Assembly (NCBI GenBank): GCA_024195585.1 | Contig: SWBL01000073.1 | Coordinates: 104,547-168,546 of the forward strand | Origin: Aureobasidium sp. EXF-3400 | Taxonomy: Eukaryota; Ascomycota; Dothideomycetes; Dothideales; Saccotheciaceae | Reading direction: 5' to 3' | Length of the DNA stretch: 64,000 nt | Part shown: positions 1-10,855 of the stretch, one piece after another | Position numbering within the stretch: the stretch's first letter is position 1 | Layout: each line of letters starts with the position of its first letter | Notes under the pieces: model-generated | Told to the model about the DNA's origin: nothing | The model's database searches: none | What the model saw: the letters and a program-made list of their open reading frames with translations, nothing else | Program-made: the position numbers and the translations under genes

Positions 1-979
1 CTTCTTTGAGTCTTCTGATTACTCTAGCACGATCGTCGACAGACAAAAACGTGGCTTCGTCGGGGAAATCATGGACCATCCAGTACGAAACAATGCCAAC
101 CACCGTGGTCACCAGGCCTTCGAGAATGAAGATCCAGGCCTGTTGAAGTATTAGTACTACCCAAGGGTAAAACAATCGTCAATCTTACCCAACCAGGTTT
201 GCCGCCTACTCCCTTCATCTGAGCAATACCTGCTGCCAGAAGACCACCGAAAGAACCCGCCAGCGCTGCGGCAGAGAAGAAAACGGCTGCTCGGATACCT
301 AGCTCCTTGCGCTTGTACCTGAAACTCAGTCAGTATGCGTACTGAACACAGCATCCGAATTTCACGCACCAACACGAAAGATAGTAGTTCACGCCTGGGA
401 ACAATCCTGCTTCAGCAAAGCCCAACCACCAACGTGCAGTTGCAAGGCCAGCGAAATTATGGCAGAGACCCATAGTGACCATCACAATTCCCCAAAGAGT
501 CATGATGATGGGAAGAAAAACGCTAGGTCGCCATTTCTTGAGGAGGACGTTTGTCAAGGGCTCGAACACTGAGTACGAGACGAAGAAGATGGAGAGTGTT
601 GCGTTGTATTGGCCGGATGTCATATGCAGGTCTTTTTGCAAACCGTCGACTTTGGCATTGCCGATGTTTGTTCGATCGAGGAAGGAGATAAGGTACAGGA
701 ACGAGAGCTGTGGTGACTATGAGCCAGGTAGTTCTTTTCGCGAGTGATGATGACACTGACCCATGGGATGAGTTTGAAGTCTAGTCTTCGAACGAGGGCT
801 TTGTCCTAATGACAGCACTTGGTCAGTCCATGGACCTTGCTGAACTTGATTGAAGGGGAAAGTATTACTATTCTTGCTCTTTCTTCATCGCTGAGTCCGG
901 CATCAGGGTCATAGAGGCCCGTGTCGATGGTCTCCAGCTTGGAGACCCCAGCTTTTTCTTCCAGTGGGGAATGCGACAT
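1..979 (-). CDS. MFS transporter, Dal5-like allantoate/anion:cation symporter family (3' part beyond window)
   Basis: Plasma-membrane major facilitator of the Dal5/ACS type, a family importing organic anions such as allantoate, nicotinate or pantothenate; the substrate cannot be told. ATG at 979-977 starts a hydrophilic leader ending in DEERARI. Four introns fit frame and consensus: 806-868, 717-760, 319-369 and 140-188. The joined protein carries family signatures: SFLDRTNIGNAKVDGL after TM1, QYNATLSIFFVSY, the ARWWLGFAEAGLFPGVNYYLS motif region, YKRKELGIRAA, and GWAWIFILEG, then SVDDRARVIRRL running off the left edge. About half the usual ~500 residues is present, so the C-terminal six-helix half lies outside. 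No disruption is seen in the visible part. Family assignment is firm; substrate unknown. Confidence 0.9.
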
Positions 980-2792
980 TGTTACAACGACTCTCTAAGC
1001 AATAGAACGATTATAACACAAAAGAACAGAAACCAAGAGGAACCAGCACTGCGGACGATCGTGGCTATGTACCCAGAGGGCGGGTTGGTCTGCTTCAAGA
1101 TAACCAGACGATCCTTCCAACCGGATCATGCTTTCATGTGATCCGTTATATACGTTCCTGCTATTTGCTTTTATCCAACCAGTCCCCTTGCCCTCGTTCT
1201 CGCCAATCAGACGCTACGAGTCGCACCAAAGAACGTGCCCGTGGCTGCAGACAAACGGTATGACGTTGAGCTTATCAGTTGCTCGGGCCTCTCTTCTCCG
1301 CACCTTTTGGCGGCGTGGCAGGGCTTTTATAGCGCTATGCTTGTCTACCCTTAACATACTCAAGAAGGTTCTGGCAGTGGGGGAAGGTGTGGGTGGAGAA
1401 ATGCTGGGGGTGCGGGGTAGATCGTGGCCGAAATCGGTGCGCTTTCCGTTTCCATGCAAGGGTATTTGACATCCATCTTTCTTTCGTCAGATGTCAAGAA
1501 GTCAATTGTCGACAGAAGAGACTTTGCTTTGGGTAACTTACACGCCCTGGCTATGGCAGTCTGTAGTCTTACAACCTTGCGAAGACCTGCGCATCTGGAA
1601 CATTGAGAAGTATATCGGCACCTCTAGGATCCCTGTCTCGTCGCATCCTGGGTATTTTCGAGTTGAGAACGATAGAGGACGTGACACTCCACGGGAAATG
1701 ATACTTTTGTGGCTTGTATGTAGAATCATGCAGCTCCTAAAATCTCGGAACAACGTCCATACAGCAGGCGGCAACAAGCACACGATTATCATACCGTGTA
1801 GTGTTCACACCCATTGGTAAACCTAACTCCTCCTTCCATGGCCCGAAAAAGATACAGTGTCGTTACAGAGCCAGGTACACATAACAGGTCTTATTCAAAC
1901 TCTGAAGAGTGCCCAAGTCTGTCAAAACACACGAGGAACGGTCGTTCTTCAGCTCGTTCAAACAGCAGTCCCACGCGAGATATCTGCCTTTCTCCGAAAG
2001 CATGTCTATGTCGATCTGGACACGGAACGCCCACGTGAAGAACTTTATACATGTTAGAATACGCGAGCTTCGGTCGAAGACCGGTGTTGCTCGTTTGTGG
2101 TTGTCTAGATCCCGTCCTCGCAGATCTGTTCCTGTGAGTTTTGAGAAGATACAACAGATTGACTACGTGAGTAGATGCTTGAAATCATACCAGCCTTGTA
2201 TCAAAACCCCTTTCTACGTAGATATGGTTGGTTTTGAGATGAGATGGTTGTATATGATAGTGGAATACGGGGCCAACAACATCAGGGTCAAAAGTCCTGG
2301 GCTGTGGTATTGCTAAGCCATGATGCCTCTGGCGATTGAGTCTACATTCGTAGGAGTTCTTCAATGACTCTATACATACTGGGCAAGTTCAGGAGTCCAA
2401 GAACTGCTTGACAGCCTGGTCAGGTGTTCTGAGTGTTCGCGATATGGCCCAGAGATCGTAGGATATCATGTGGAGTGCCACTGCATTCTCAGCTCAGACT
2501 CGACTGTTCGTCGTAGCAGCTTGGATGAGTATTCGGCTTGGATGCGGTTCGGAATTCACGCTCACTGCTCAGAAAATGGGTCTCTCAGCACGCCATCACT
2601 TCTAATTCTTTTCGGCAGGTAGGGACAACTTCGTGCTCCTTGCACTGTATAGCATCACTCCCAGTCTTCACATTCTCGGCATCACCTCTCTCACACCGTC
2701 CAACTGGACCTCATACCAATTCTCTCACATCTCGCCATCGAAGCTTGTTTTCCGTATCACTCACATCCTTCTCTTGAGGATATATAGTCAAC
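980..2792. other. Intergenic, no gene recognised
   Basis: About 1.8 kb between two divergently read genes. Short open frames exist on both strands but none shows a family motif, codon pattern or splice-consistent extension. A TATA-like run (GGATATATAG) sits at 2778-2787, just before the ATG at 2793. Otherwise nothing is seen. Confidence 0.5.
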
Positions 2793-4577
2793 ATGTGGCA
2801 ACTACCAGCCTCTGCTTTCTCTTCTCAGCACACTTTCCTTCCTCAACCTCATACCTTCCCTTCTCTTCCTCAACACACTCCTGTTCGACCTCACGACCTT
2901 CCACCATCTCCTCCCAACGACATGGCCTACACGACCAAGGATCCTCATACGGTCGACAACATGGAGATGATTAGAAGGCTAGCAATACTGGAGGCGGAGT
3001 TGAGGATCGAGAGGGAGCAGCATGCACTGGCCCAGCAGTGTATCACTTACATGGCACGCCAGCTCGCCGCACAAAACCAAAGATCTGCTACGCCATATCC
3101 CAAAGAAGAAACTCAACTCCGCGGCAGAAGACTCGAGGGATATGATCGTGCAATTGATTCCAGAATCCAACCAGAGCTCGAGCAGAGAGCAGAACCGAGA
3201 AGTGATGGAGCAAGAGAAGAGATGGGAAAGCAAAAGGTCGAGGCGGAGGATCTTCTCACTCAGACCGACGAGGACATGCCAGTTGACTCTGTACATTCGC
3301 CTACCCTGGTTCCTTCCAAGACACGTCCTGTACCTGCCGGTCCAAGCTTCGAACAAACATTCAGAACCAAATGCCTTGCATTCCTGCAGCGAGATGGAGT
3401 GAGACCGAGACCAGTCGATGTCGCCAAAGACACAGATACAGAAGGCACGCTTTTCACATTCGAGAACAGTGGTGATCTCTGCGGCGAAGACCCTTGTGTG
3501 AGAGACGACAGCATTGCACAAACGCTCCCAGTCCCCGGTGCACAGGATGGAAAGAGATATGAACAACCTCTTACGCTGCAGAGGCTCTCGAACCGCTATC
3601 AGGACCGCAAAGTCACCGACAACGGCATCTTCGCATCGAACTGGGCTACGACAGAGAAGAAAGCCATCGAGCCAGAGGTGCAAGAAGACTTGATGCAGTT
3701 TCCTGAGGCTGATGAAATATCCGAGGACACTACGATTGAAGAGCCTGAAGAAGTCTTGACTGAGGAGCAAAAGGAAGAAGCCAAGCAAAAGCATGCCGCA
3801 GAACTTCGCAAGAATCAAGCACTGGTCATGTACGACCCGGCTCCTAGCGATAACGCTTTCCGCAGTGTACTCGTCACAGACATACCGAAGGACAGATCGG
3901 TGGCAGATGTGATGCGCATGGTCTCTGGAGGCGTCATTGTCAAAGTTCAGTCGATGGACACGACATGGACGACAAAGGGCAAGACGATGATCATCACCTT
4001 TCTGCATGGCAAAGACGCTTGCAGCTTCTTGAGATCTGTGGAGGACAAGGTCGAGCCGAAATTTAGTCTTCTTCAGAGCCCAAGCTACCCTGTCAACGGC
4101 TGGCTCGCTGATGACATGATTTACAACGGCATTACACGTTGCTTGGCCATCCACAGTTTACACGAAGACATCACAATGGAGGCTCTCTGTGCGGCCACAC
4201 GTCAGCGTGGACTCAAGTGTGACAGCGTTCTCAATGCCAGCAGAGACGAAGACGGGGTGTGTCATCTAGAATTCATGTCGGTGACAGCAGCCCTGGCAGG
4301 TTACTGGGCGCTCAAAGACAACCTGTTCAGACGCTTCACACGAGTTCTGCATGAAGCGGATCCATGCGATTGCCAGATCCCTGACATGACAGCAGCAGAG
4401 GGGATGGAGGAGGAGCTTGAGACCGATTTCCCTGAGGATGGCGAGATTGAAGGATCGGGAGATGGGACTGGGGTTGAGAGCGAAACGCAAGCAGGAGCAG
4501 AAATGGCGTCTCTGACGTTGTCTGCAGACGAAAAAGATGCAGATGGATGGCCTGTCGGAGGCTTGGATTACGATTAG
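2793..4577 (+). CDS. Uncharacterised protein with coiled coil and two RRM-like segments
   Basis: Single-exon frame of 594 codons starting at ATG 2793; a later ATG at MAYTTKD is also possible. The N-terminus is Pro/Ser-rich, followed by a short amphipathic helix around residues 50-90 (MIRRLAILEAELRIEREQ). Residues ~100-340 are charged and disordered, with a Glu-rich stretch (EEPEEVLTEEQKEEAKQ). Residues ~357-420 look like an RNA-recognition-motif fold: VLVTDIPKDRSVADVMRMV (beta1-alpha1) and later KTMIITFLHGKDACSFL (beta3-alpha2). A second similar unit covers ~444-523 (CLAIHSLHEDITMEALCAA, then GVCHLEFMSVTAALAGYWAL). The tail is acidic. RNA binding is inferred from fold-like pattern only; RNP1/RNP2 aromatic residues are not conserved. 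Confidence 0.7.
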   Translation: MWQLPASAFSSQHTFLPQPHTFPSLPQHTPVRPHDLPPSPPNDMAYTTKDPHTVDNMEMIRRLAILEAELRIEREQHALAQQCITYMARQLAAQNQRSATPYPKEETQLRGRRLEGYDRAIDSRIQPELEQRAEPRSDGAREEMGKQKVEAEDLLTQTDEDMPVDSVHSPTLVPSKTRPVPAGPSFEQTFRTKCLAFLQRDGVRPRPVDVAKDTDTEGTLFTFENSGDLCGEDPCVRDDSIAQTLPVPGAQDGKRYEQPLTLQRLSNRYQDRKVTDNGIFASNWATTEKKAIEPEVQEDLMQFPEADEISEDTTIEEPEEVLTEEQKEEAKQKHAAELRKNQALVMYDPAPSDNAFRSVLVTDIPKDRSVADVMRMVSGGVIVKVQSMDTTWTTKGKTMIITFLHGKDACSFLRSVEDKVEPKFSLLQSPSYPVNGWLADDMIYNGITRCLAIHSLHEDITMEALCAATRQRGLKCDSVLNASRDEDGVCHLEFMSVTAALAGYWALKDNLFRRFTRVLHEADPCDCQIPDMTAAEGMEEELETDFPEDGEIEGSGDGTGVESETQAGAEMASLTLSADEKDADGWPVGGLDYD

Positions 4578-4963
4578 GCCAGACGATGTGAGCAAGAGAG
4601 GCAAGAGGATGAGAAAGAGGGAACAGCGGCAAGGAGTTGGAGGCCATGGCTTGAGCGTTATATTCTTCTTAGGCTCGACAACAATACTTGTATCTAGCCA
4701 GCAGCGGACACAATACTATGCAGGGTTTTTGAGCACGTAATGATGCCGCGTAATTCTCGGACCTTCTAACCTCGGGACTTGTTGTAGTGGTAGAGGCTCA
4801 GTGCTAGTTTATGGGTGGTCGAGCGGTCTCTGGGTGAGTCTTCGCTCCAATGCTGAGTTGGCGAGAGACCAAGTATGTTAGGCATAGAATGCATGGCTAT
4901 GCGAGGGGTGGTCGCAGTGGTTCGATGGTGTAGGCATAACGGTTAGGTCAACCGATTTGTTCT
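4578..4963. other. Intergenic, convergent 3' ends
   Basis: 386 bp between the stop at 4577 (+) and the stop at 4964 (-). It should hold both 3' UTRs. No motif or further gene seen. Confidence 0.5.
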
Positions 4964-5458
4964 CTACGAAAAGCGAGTCAGCAAGACATGCAATATTGAT
5001 GGTAGACAGAGATATGGGCACCCATAAGCTTGTTTGAGCTCCTTGATGGGGTTAAGACTCAGATAGGTAGTCATTGTAGGCACGTTTCTGACGGCGTTTC
5101 TCTGCTCAACCTTTTCGAAAGCGGGCTCGTCGTCGCTCATAGCATCTTGATTGGTCGCGTCGTTGGTGGTTGGGGTGGTCTCGATCAATTCAGAAGCGAG
5201 AGCATTGTATTGGTAGATCTTCAGTCCATTCTCTTTCAGCTCTCTCTTTGCAATCTCGACAATGCTAATGAGCTTGTTGGCGACGAGAGCTTTGGCGTGG
5301 AGAGCGACGATGGCAGGTTTGCTGTCGGCCGGTGTCGACTTGATGTGGGCGATCAGGGACGTTGTTCGGTTGGAGATGCTGCTCGACGAGATGACACTCA
5401 ACTGCAGGAGTGTGTACTTGGCTGACAGGTCGGGAGCAGCAGGAGCCATGACTGACAT
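4964..5458 (-). CDS. Alba-domain (DNA/RNA-binding) protein, Rpp20/Rpp25/Pop6-7-like superfamily
   Basis: Small basic-fold protein of the Alba superfamily, which in eukaryotes includes the RNase P/MRP subunits Rpp20/Pop7 and Rpp25/Pop6. The diagnostic core is KPAIVALHAKALVANKLIS followed by IVEIAKRELKENGLKIYQY, the Alba beta1-alpha1-alpha2-beta2 pattern (K..A..K.ISVVEI.KR), at about residues 43-95. The chosen start is ATG 5458 (MSVMAPAAPDLS); ATG 5449 is equally possible. The frame remains open to an ATG at 5584, but that would overlap the POP4 start codon on the other strand. About 164 residues from 5458. The last ~17 residues after LNPIKELKQAYG look unlike the rest, so an unrecognised 3' intron may change the C-terminus. 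Head-to-head with POP4, start codons 124 bp apart. Confidence 0.75.
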   Translation of the reverse strand: MSVMAPAAPDLSAKYTLLQLSVISSSSISNRTTSLIAHIKSTPADSKPAIVALHAKALVANKLISIVEIAKRELKENGLKIYQYNALASELIETTPTTNDATNQDAMSDDEPAFEKVEQRNAVRNVPTMTTYLSLNPIKELKQAYGCPYLCLPSILHVLLTRFS

Positions 5459-5582
5459 GAGTGGACGATGGGAATTCGGGTCAAAAAGTCGCGAAGCCAA
5501 AACTCCGCAATCACCTTGATGATGCCCTGCCAAGCGACCAACTTTTTGCGACCATTCCATCTCTGTTACCAAACATCTAGTC

Positions 5583-6343
5583 ATGGCCCCAGCAGAGAAG
5601 GAGCATCCTGCTCAATCTCTCCTCGCCCGTGCCCACGAGCCCACCATCTCCACTCAGATCTTCCGCGAAAAGGTCCAAAATCGTCCTCTTCTACTCCGAC
5701 CTTCGTCACCCGATCCTCGCGAAAATGCCCGCTCCCAACGACAGAAAGCAAGACTAGAAAAACAAAGAGCCAGCCGCAAGTCCAAGAAGCCTCGTCCCCT
5801 GACTGCAAAGCAAAAGAGACTCCTCGGTGTCTACGACATTCCTAAGGACCAGCGCAAATACGACATCTACCTGCCCATCTGGAAGCTATGGTGTGCCTAC
5901 ATGCGCGAAATCCTGGCAATGGACAAATCTCGTTACGTGAACGCCGCTGCTGTTGGTCCTCTGCTGGCCAGTGCAGACTATCACGGTGCCATGGTCGACG
6001 TTGTAAGATGTCGCTGCGTGGGAAGAGTAGGAATCAGAGGAATCGTTGTCAAGGATACAAAGTTTACCATGGAAATTATTACTGCAAAGAATGAGCTAAA
6101 GAGTATGCTATCCAAACATACATCTAAGAGTGTCGCCATACTGACAGCATAATAGCCGTGCCCAAGGAATACACCGTCTTTAGATTCGAAGTACCCTTTG
6201 CCGAAGAGGATGGTGATGGTGATAACAATATGACCGAGCCGCGCAAACCATTCGTCTTTGAACTCCATGGATCACAATTTGAAAACAGGCCTGCCGATCG
6301 CGCAAACAGAAAGTTCAAACAGCACATCGATCCCGACTTGTGA
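5583..6343 (+). CDS. pop4: Ribonuclease P/MRP protein subunit POP4 (Rpp29)
   Basis: Subunit of nuclear RNase P (tRNA 5' processing) and RNase MRP (rRNA processing). Two exons, 5583-6102 and 6156-6343, with a GTATGC...AATAG intron, give 235 residues. The basic N-terminal helix region (RQKARLEKQRASRKSKKPR) is followed by YDIYLPIWKLWCAYMREIL. The Rpp29 Sm-like barrel is at ~120-230: GPLLASADYHGAMVDVV, RCVGRVGIRGIVVKDTK and FTMEIITAKNELK, then VPKEYTVFRFEVP across the splice, and FELHGSQFENRPADRANRKF at the end. Length and motif order match fungal and human POP4. Shares a short divergent promoter with the Alba-domain gene. Confidence 0.95.
6103..6155 (+). other. Intron of pop4
   Basis: 53-nt spliceosomal intron with GTATGC donor, TACTGAC branch-point sequence 8-14 nt before the TAG acceptor. 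Removing it joins NELK to TVPKEY, matching the family's continuous segment between these two strands. Confidence 0.9.
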
Positions 6344-7230
6344 AGACATTACTGCTCACCGAACATTTCACAACAACTCGTCTGCTCTTTTCGAGAATGG
6401 AAGCAATATTTACTTCTGAGCCAGAAACCTGCATCGTGTTTGGCTTGTAAGGCATGATCGCCGCAAAGTCTGTCGCCGCTGGCTCCAACAAGCATTACCG
6501 TTCTGCCTTAACCTGGCCCGAGTGATCTTGGAAAACAGCAGAGTGATCTCAGGCGCTGTTTCCGAGCTCACAGCTGAAGCCGGTTGCGAAGATATTGTCA
6601 TCAGACTTGATGAAAGCGCATCGTATTTCGCTCACCACCCAAGCAGGCACAGTCAGGCACGCGAGATGGACCCCCGAAAGGAGTTGGCTCATAACTACCA
6701 TGTCTATGTTTCAACAAACAACAAGACATCTAGGCAGCCGGTCCTGCCGGTTTGACCATGAGAAGGTTGAAGACAAGATCATTCTAACATCATCATAGCC
6801 ATTATGTAGCACACGAACAATAATTACGAACCCTCATCTTTCTCTCACAGTATTACTCGCTTTATTTTTTCTGCCATTGTGCCTTCATTGATTCACCAGA
6901 ACATCCTCATGTAAAACTTAGTCTATAGAGATGCAAGAACAGGGTCACTAAAAAGAGACTACCATTCAGCATGCTGCATCAATCCGCCAAGCCCAGACTT
7001 TCTTCTCCGCTTTCCTTCCTTTCTCTCTTCCGCGCCCGCGCCGCTCTTCAACTTTCCAGACCCAGAACTTTTTTTTGTTACGACCACCATCTACCTTCTC
7101 TCACAACACAACCGCCCGCAGTGCGAACAGCGCCTATTCCGCCTTCCCAGATTACTCGAGTTGCCAGAAGAACGCCTACACCATACACCGCAGCAGAGAA
7201 TAAGAGGAGAATAAACCACCACTCGCCATC
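6344..7230. other. Intergenic, no gene recognised
   Basis: 887 bp between pop4 and utp11, both on the plus strand. Open frames at 6522-6798 and from 6971 have no recognisable motif. The pyrimidine-rich tract at ~7000-7060 is typical of fungal promoters upstream of the utp11 ATG. Confidence 0.5.
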
Positions 7231-8219
7231 ATGTCGTCCATGCGCAACGCAGTCCAAAGGCGCAACCACAAAGAGCGCGCCCAACCCCTTGAGCGTCAAA
7301 AATGGGGTCTCTTGGAAAAGCACAAGGTACATATCTCTTTCTTTGCATTCAAGCAACTGGATCTTTCTTTCAAGAATTCACATTCAAATATTCTACAAGA
7401 GACAGAAACCTCATTCCAGAATTCATATTCGAAATATTCTACAGAAGCGAAAGAAAACTCCTCTAACAAGAAAAAAAATAACAGGACTACTCCCTCCGTG
7501 CAAAAGACCACAATGAAAAGAAACGCCGTCTCAAAGTCCTGCGCGAAAAGGCCGCCCAGCGCAACCCGGATGAATTCGCCTTCGGCATGATTACTAGAAC
7601 CACAAAAAAGGGCGTCCAACAATCCACAAGAGGAAAAGACAATGGCTCCCAGGCGCCCATGAACATGGATATTGTCAAATTACTCAAGACACAGGATGCT
7701 GGTTACCTGCAGACCGTTCTACAACAGACCCGTCGCGCCAGAGAAAAGATTGAGAAGCAGGCTGTCTTGATGACTACTGGAGTAGATGCGTCTAGCATAA
7801 GCAAGAGAAAGGTCTTTGACGACAACGGCGAGCTGATTGAGGAGACAAAAAGGCAACCCGCGTTTGACAACGACGACGATATGGATCTGGATCTCGACGA
7901 CCTGGCAGATCTGGGTGACCTTGATGGACTCGATGATCTTGATGGTATCGACGGAGATGGCAGCGGTAGCGAAGGTGGCAAGAGCGAGGGTGAGGAGAGT
8001 GACACCGAAGGCCTCTCAAAAGAAGAGATCAGACAGCGACGGAAGAAGAGACGCGCTCAGGAAGTGCTGCAAAATCATCTCGAAGCGCTCAAAGACCGCG
8101 AGCGTGACCTGTCTGTTGCTTTGAGCCAACTCCAGCATCAACGGGCACGCATGAACAACACCGTCGGTGGCGTCAACAAAGAGGGCGTCAAGTTCAAGGT
8201 CAGGGAGAGAAAGCGTTGA
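7231..8219 (+). CDS. utp11: U3 snoRNA-associated protein 11 (UTP11), small-subunit processome
   Basis: Nucleolar component of the small-subunit processome needed for 18S rRNA maturation. Exons 7231-7326 and 7485-8219, intron 158 nt with GTACAT donor and AACAG acceptor, give 276 residues. The N-terminus [18 protein letters not shown] and the following [20 protein letters not shown] and [10 protein letters not shown] are the UTP11 signature. Central [20 protein letters not shown] and the basic C-terminal [14 protein letters not shown] also match. The acidic run of Asp/Leu/Gly repeats at ~130-165 ([19 protein letters not shown]) is longer than in yeast and is low complexity. The intron is the longest in this set. 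Confidence 0.95.
7327..7484 (+). other. Intron of utp11
   Basis: 158 nt, starting GTACATATC and ending AATAACAG. Splicing restores [16 protein letters not shown], the conserved UTP11 N-terminal segment. Confidence 0.85.
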
Positions 8220-8265
8220 AAGTGTGTTGTTGAGTCTTCATAAGGACACCAAGCCAAGCAAGATA

Positions 8266-9213
8266 TTACATGTTCTGCGAGGGAGCGCCCGCGCTCTCAC
8301 CAGGTTTCTTCGAGTTCTGCGCCTCGTGTGTGCTGCTGGCACCATCCTCGTCGTACAGTCCTTGCTCCTCGATGTATCTCACGACAGGCTCGGGGACCAA
8401 GTAGCGGATGCTCATGTCGCGTTTGCGGAACAGGCGGATTTTTGTGCTAGAAATGTCGTTCTGCACCAGCTGCTGTACAACGTGGATGTTGTCTTTCCAC
8501 TGCTGTAGTGTTGACAAGGCTTCATCGATGTCGGTACCCGCTCGCTATTTTGTGTTAATACGGTTCTCATAGGGAAGGATATGCGAGTAGTAGCAGCTTA
8601 CCTCGATGATGAAGGCACCAAAGTTGCTCAGAATGTAATCGATATCCTTAGGGGCCCAAACACCGGGTGCTGACATTGTTTGGATCAGATCTGCACCAGC
8701 GAGCAGGGCAATCTTGGCCTTCTTGGGACCTTGCGGAGTATTGAACGGTTCACGGGATGTGTTGATTTCGTGCTCAAAGTGGTCAAGCACCTTTGCCGTC
8801 TCCAGGTAGTCCTCGTGAAGAGCCTCCCATGGGTCCACTGTAGCACAAAAAGTCAGAGATGCAATAGTCCAAAATTTATCCAAGTAACAAAACATACCAC
8901 TAATCCAGCTGCTTTGCTCAACTGCAAGACTGCACATGTTGATTCGGTGTTCGGCCTTGACGAGGCCACTCTTCTTGTATGCATCACCCACAGCACTGAT
9001 GTAAGCACCAACGACCTCGAAGTTTGTGTTGAAGCGTGCGTAATCGGCGGCCATCTCGAACATTCTCAGATGCAGGAAGGTGATAGGGCTGAAGGAACCG
9101 CAAGCCACAAGTACCAGCGGTGTCCTCGAGGGGTCCTTCAGTTCTGATTGCAAGCGCTCGGTGGGAAATGTGTAGTTGTCCATTGTCATGGTTCCAGCAG
9201 GTGCAGAAGACAT
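8266..9213 (-). CDS. nma1: Nicotinamide/nicotinate mononucleotide adenylyltransferase (NMNAT)
   Basis: Joins NMN or NaMN with ATP to make NAD+ or its deamido form, the last shared step of NAD synthesis. Exons 9213-8898, 8837-8602 and 8544-8266, introns 8838-8897 and 8545-8601, give 276 residues. The nucleotidyltransferase motif GSFSPITFLHLRMFEMAAD (residues ~40-58, GSFxPxTxxH) is present, with VVGAYISAVGDAYKKSGL, WISVDPWEAL, LLAGADLIQTM, and the C-terminal ISSTKIR motif (SxTxxR) that closes the ATP site. Start is ATG 9213 (MSSAPAG); the frame is open upstream to 9639 but that part is unlike the family. The tail after RYIEEQGLYDED is short and disordered. Confidence 0.95.
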
Positions 9214-10227
9214 GGCGACAAGATTGGAGAGTGTGTGATAATGACGGCGGGTTCGGAAGGCGTCGGATATCTTGGATTGGACTGAATGGGCGGAGCAGAC
9301 GGTCGAGAGGTGGTGGTAGAATGGACGACGGCTGCTGAGCGAATTCCTCTTGGATACGAAAAGCGGTAGTTGCGACAATGGCGGCTTTGCGCCGGGCAGA
9401 CAGCGGGGTGGTGGCGTGGTGGGCGAGTGACGGGCGATGAAGTCGAGCCTTGTTTGCCTGAGAGACGCCGTTATGATGGTATCGGAGTGGTCGAAGGTTG
9501 AAAAGCAAAAATGCGATGGCAGAGATTGGTCGTCTATGGGTGGGAAATGACTTGGAACGTGGGTGAATGGATGCGATCGAGACTCGGGATGAGGGGTTGC
9601 TGCCGTTCGTATCTTTTGCTGAAAAATCACGTGGAGCACGATGCGTTTAACTCCGGTTTCGCTGTCTCTAGGATGAGGGCTTGCGGTTGAAGCCTATTCT
9701 TCAGTCGAATGGACGTGGGTCGATAAATAGTGGTTGTTTGTCAATGGGCTGGAGTCCAGGCAGTCGCGGTGCAATAAAATGATTCAGTGCGACAAAGACG
9801 AAATCCCAAAAGTCGCTGCTGCCTCGGACCTCCCCTCCATATTATTATCGTGAAAGACAAACGATGACATCGCGGCCTGCCGTCTCACGCGTATGCCCGT
9901 CATCAAGCTGTCTATCAACTGTCTAAAGGCACGTGTATGGCTCGACTGATAAGACTGGCAATCAATTGCGTGGCATAGCTACGTGTATGTGAGTGATCGT
10001 CTCGGGTGCCTGCGGACTGAAAGCTATCTCTCAATGTCTTGATGCACGTCACAGACTCTGTCCCAACACCTAAAATGTAGTTTTGAGAACAAAGACCGTC
10101 TGAGACCAACATTCGAGTTGAGTGGACACCATCCACTCTGCCTACCTATTTGACCAGCGGTGCAAAAAGAAAGACATCGTGCTATCTACTCACGATGATG
10201 CGAGTAGATTGATAATTCGCAAAAAAG
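9214..10227. other. Intergenic (nma1 5' flank), no gene recognised
   Basis: About 1 kb upstream of nma1, up to a tRNA gene. The open frame to 9639 in the nma1 reading frame is probably 5' UTR. No other signal. Confidence 0.5.
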
Positions 10228-10326
10228 TATCCCTAGCGAGATTCGAACTCGCGACTTTCGCATTGCATAATCTGCTCCACTGGAGCAATTATAAGAACGA
10301 CACGCTAGCCGCTGCGTCACAGGGAT
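10228..10326 (-). tRNA. tRNA-Ile (UAU), intron-containing
   Basis: Read on the minus strand. Acceptor ATCCCTG pairs with TAGGGAT (discriminator A at 10228). D arm ACGC/GCGT, T arm GCGAG-TTCGAAT-CTCGC. The anticodon loop CTTATA-A gives anticodon UAU. A 26-nt intron after position 37 contains a TGCTCC/GGAGCA hairpin and a segment (ATTAT) that can pair with the anticodon. Mature length 73 nt. One T-T mismatch closes the anticodon stem (31-39), the only weak point. Confidence 0.85.
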
Positions 10327-10855
10327 TAGTAGCAACGGTGCAATTTTCAAACAATAAGTTGCATTACTCAATCGATGCTTTCCTCTTGGAATACAACTTG
10401 CCTCGCCGGCGCGCTCTTCTTTCGAGTCCCAATCATCACAATGCTCTGGAAGTGGTAAGACCACACAAGTTCAGAACAGTCACCAAGCGGAAGTCAAAGC
10501 CTGATCCCAAAGATTCAATGGTAAGATCTGGTAGAATCCGAGAAAAGAGAAAACTTCTATCGTTGCCAAATTGCACAAAACTTTTGCGGTTCGCCTAAAT
10601 CCGGCTCCTAAGCAAGCTTTTTTCCTCCTCCTTCACGGCAACTCAACAAAGACAGGCATCGGCAGTTCTCAGTCCTGGTAAGACCAACGGCCTGGATATC
10701 TGAGACGGAAAGAAAATGATCATGAGAAGTTTTGAAGGAATTCAAATTAACAATGCGTTAGGCGCAAAATGCAAACTGGGGGATATCAAAACGTTGTCCT
10801 CTATCACCATGCCGTGAATTACAAAGCTGTACAAATCCGTAACGATCTATTTCAT
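10327..10855. other. Intergenic between tRNA-Ile and erg11 3' end
   Basis: 529 bp; it should contain the erg11 3' UTR. The open frame at 10122-10598 runs through the tRNA and is a shadow. Confidence 0.5.

Noticed and set aside
2979..4154. A 391-codon open frame antisense to the RRM-like gene
   Set aside because: Its translation is rich in Cys, Leu and Arg with no motif; it is the complementary shadow of the 594-codon sense frame.
5459..5584. N-terminal extension of the Alba-domain protein to ATG 5584
   Set aside because: It would overlap the pop4 start codon on the opposite strand, and the extra residues are unlike the family.
10122..10598. 158-codon open frame
   Set aside because: It runs straight through the tRNA-Ile gene; the apparent frame is not coding.
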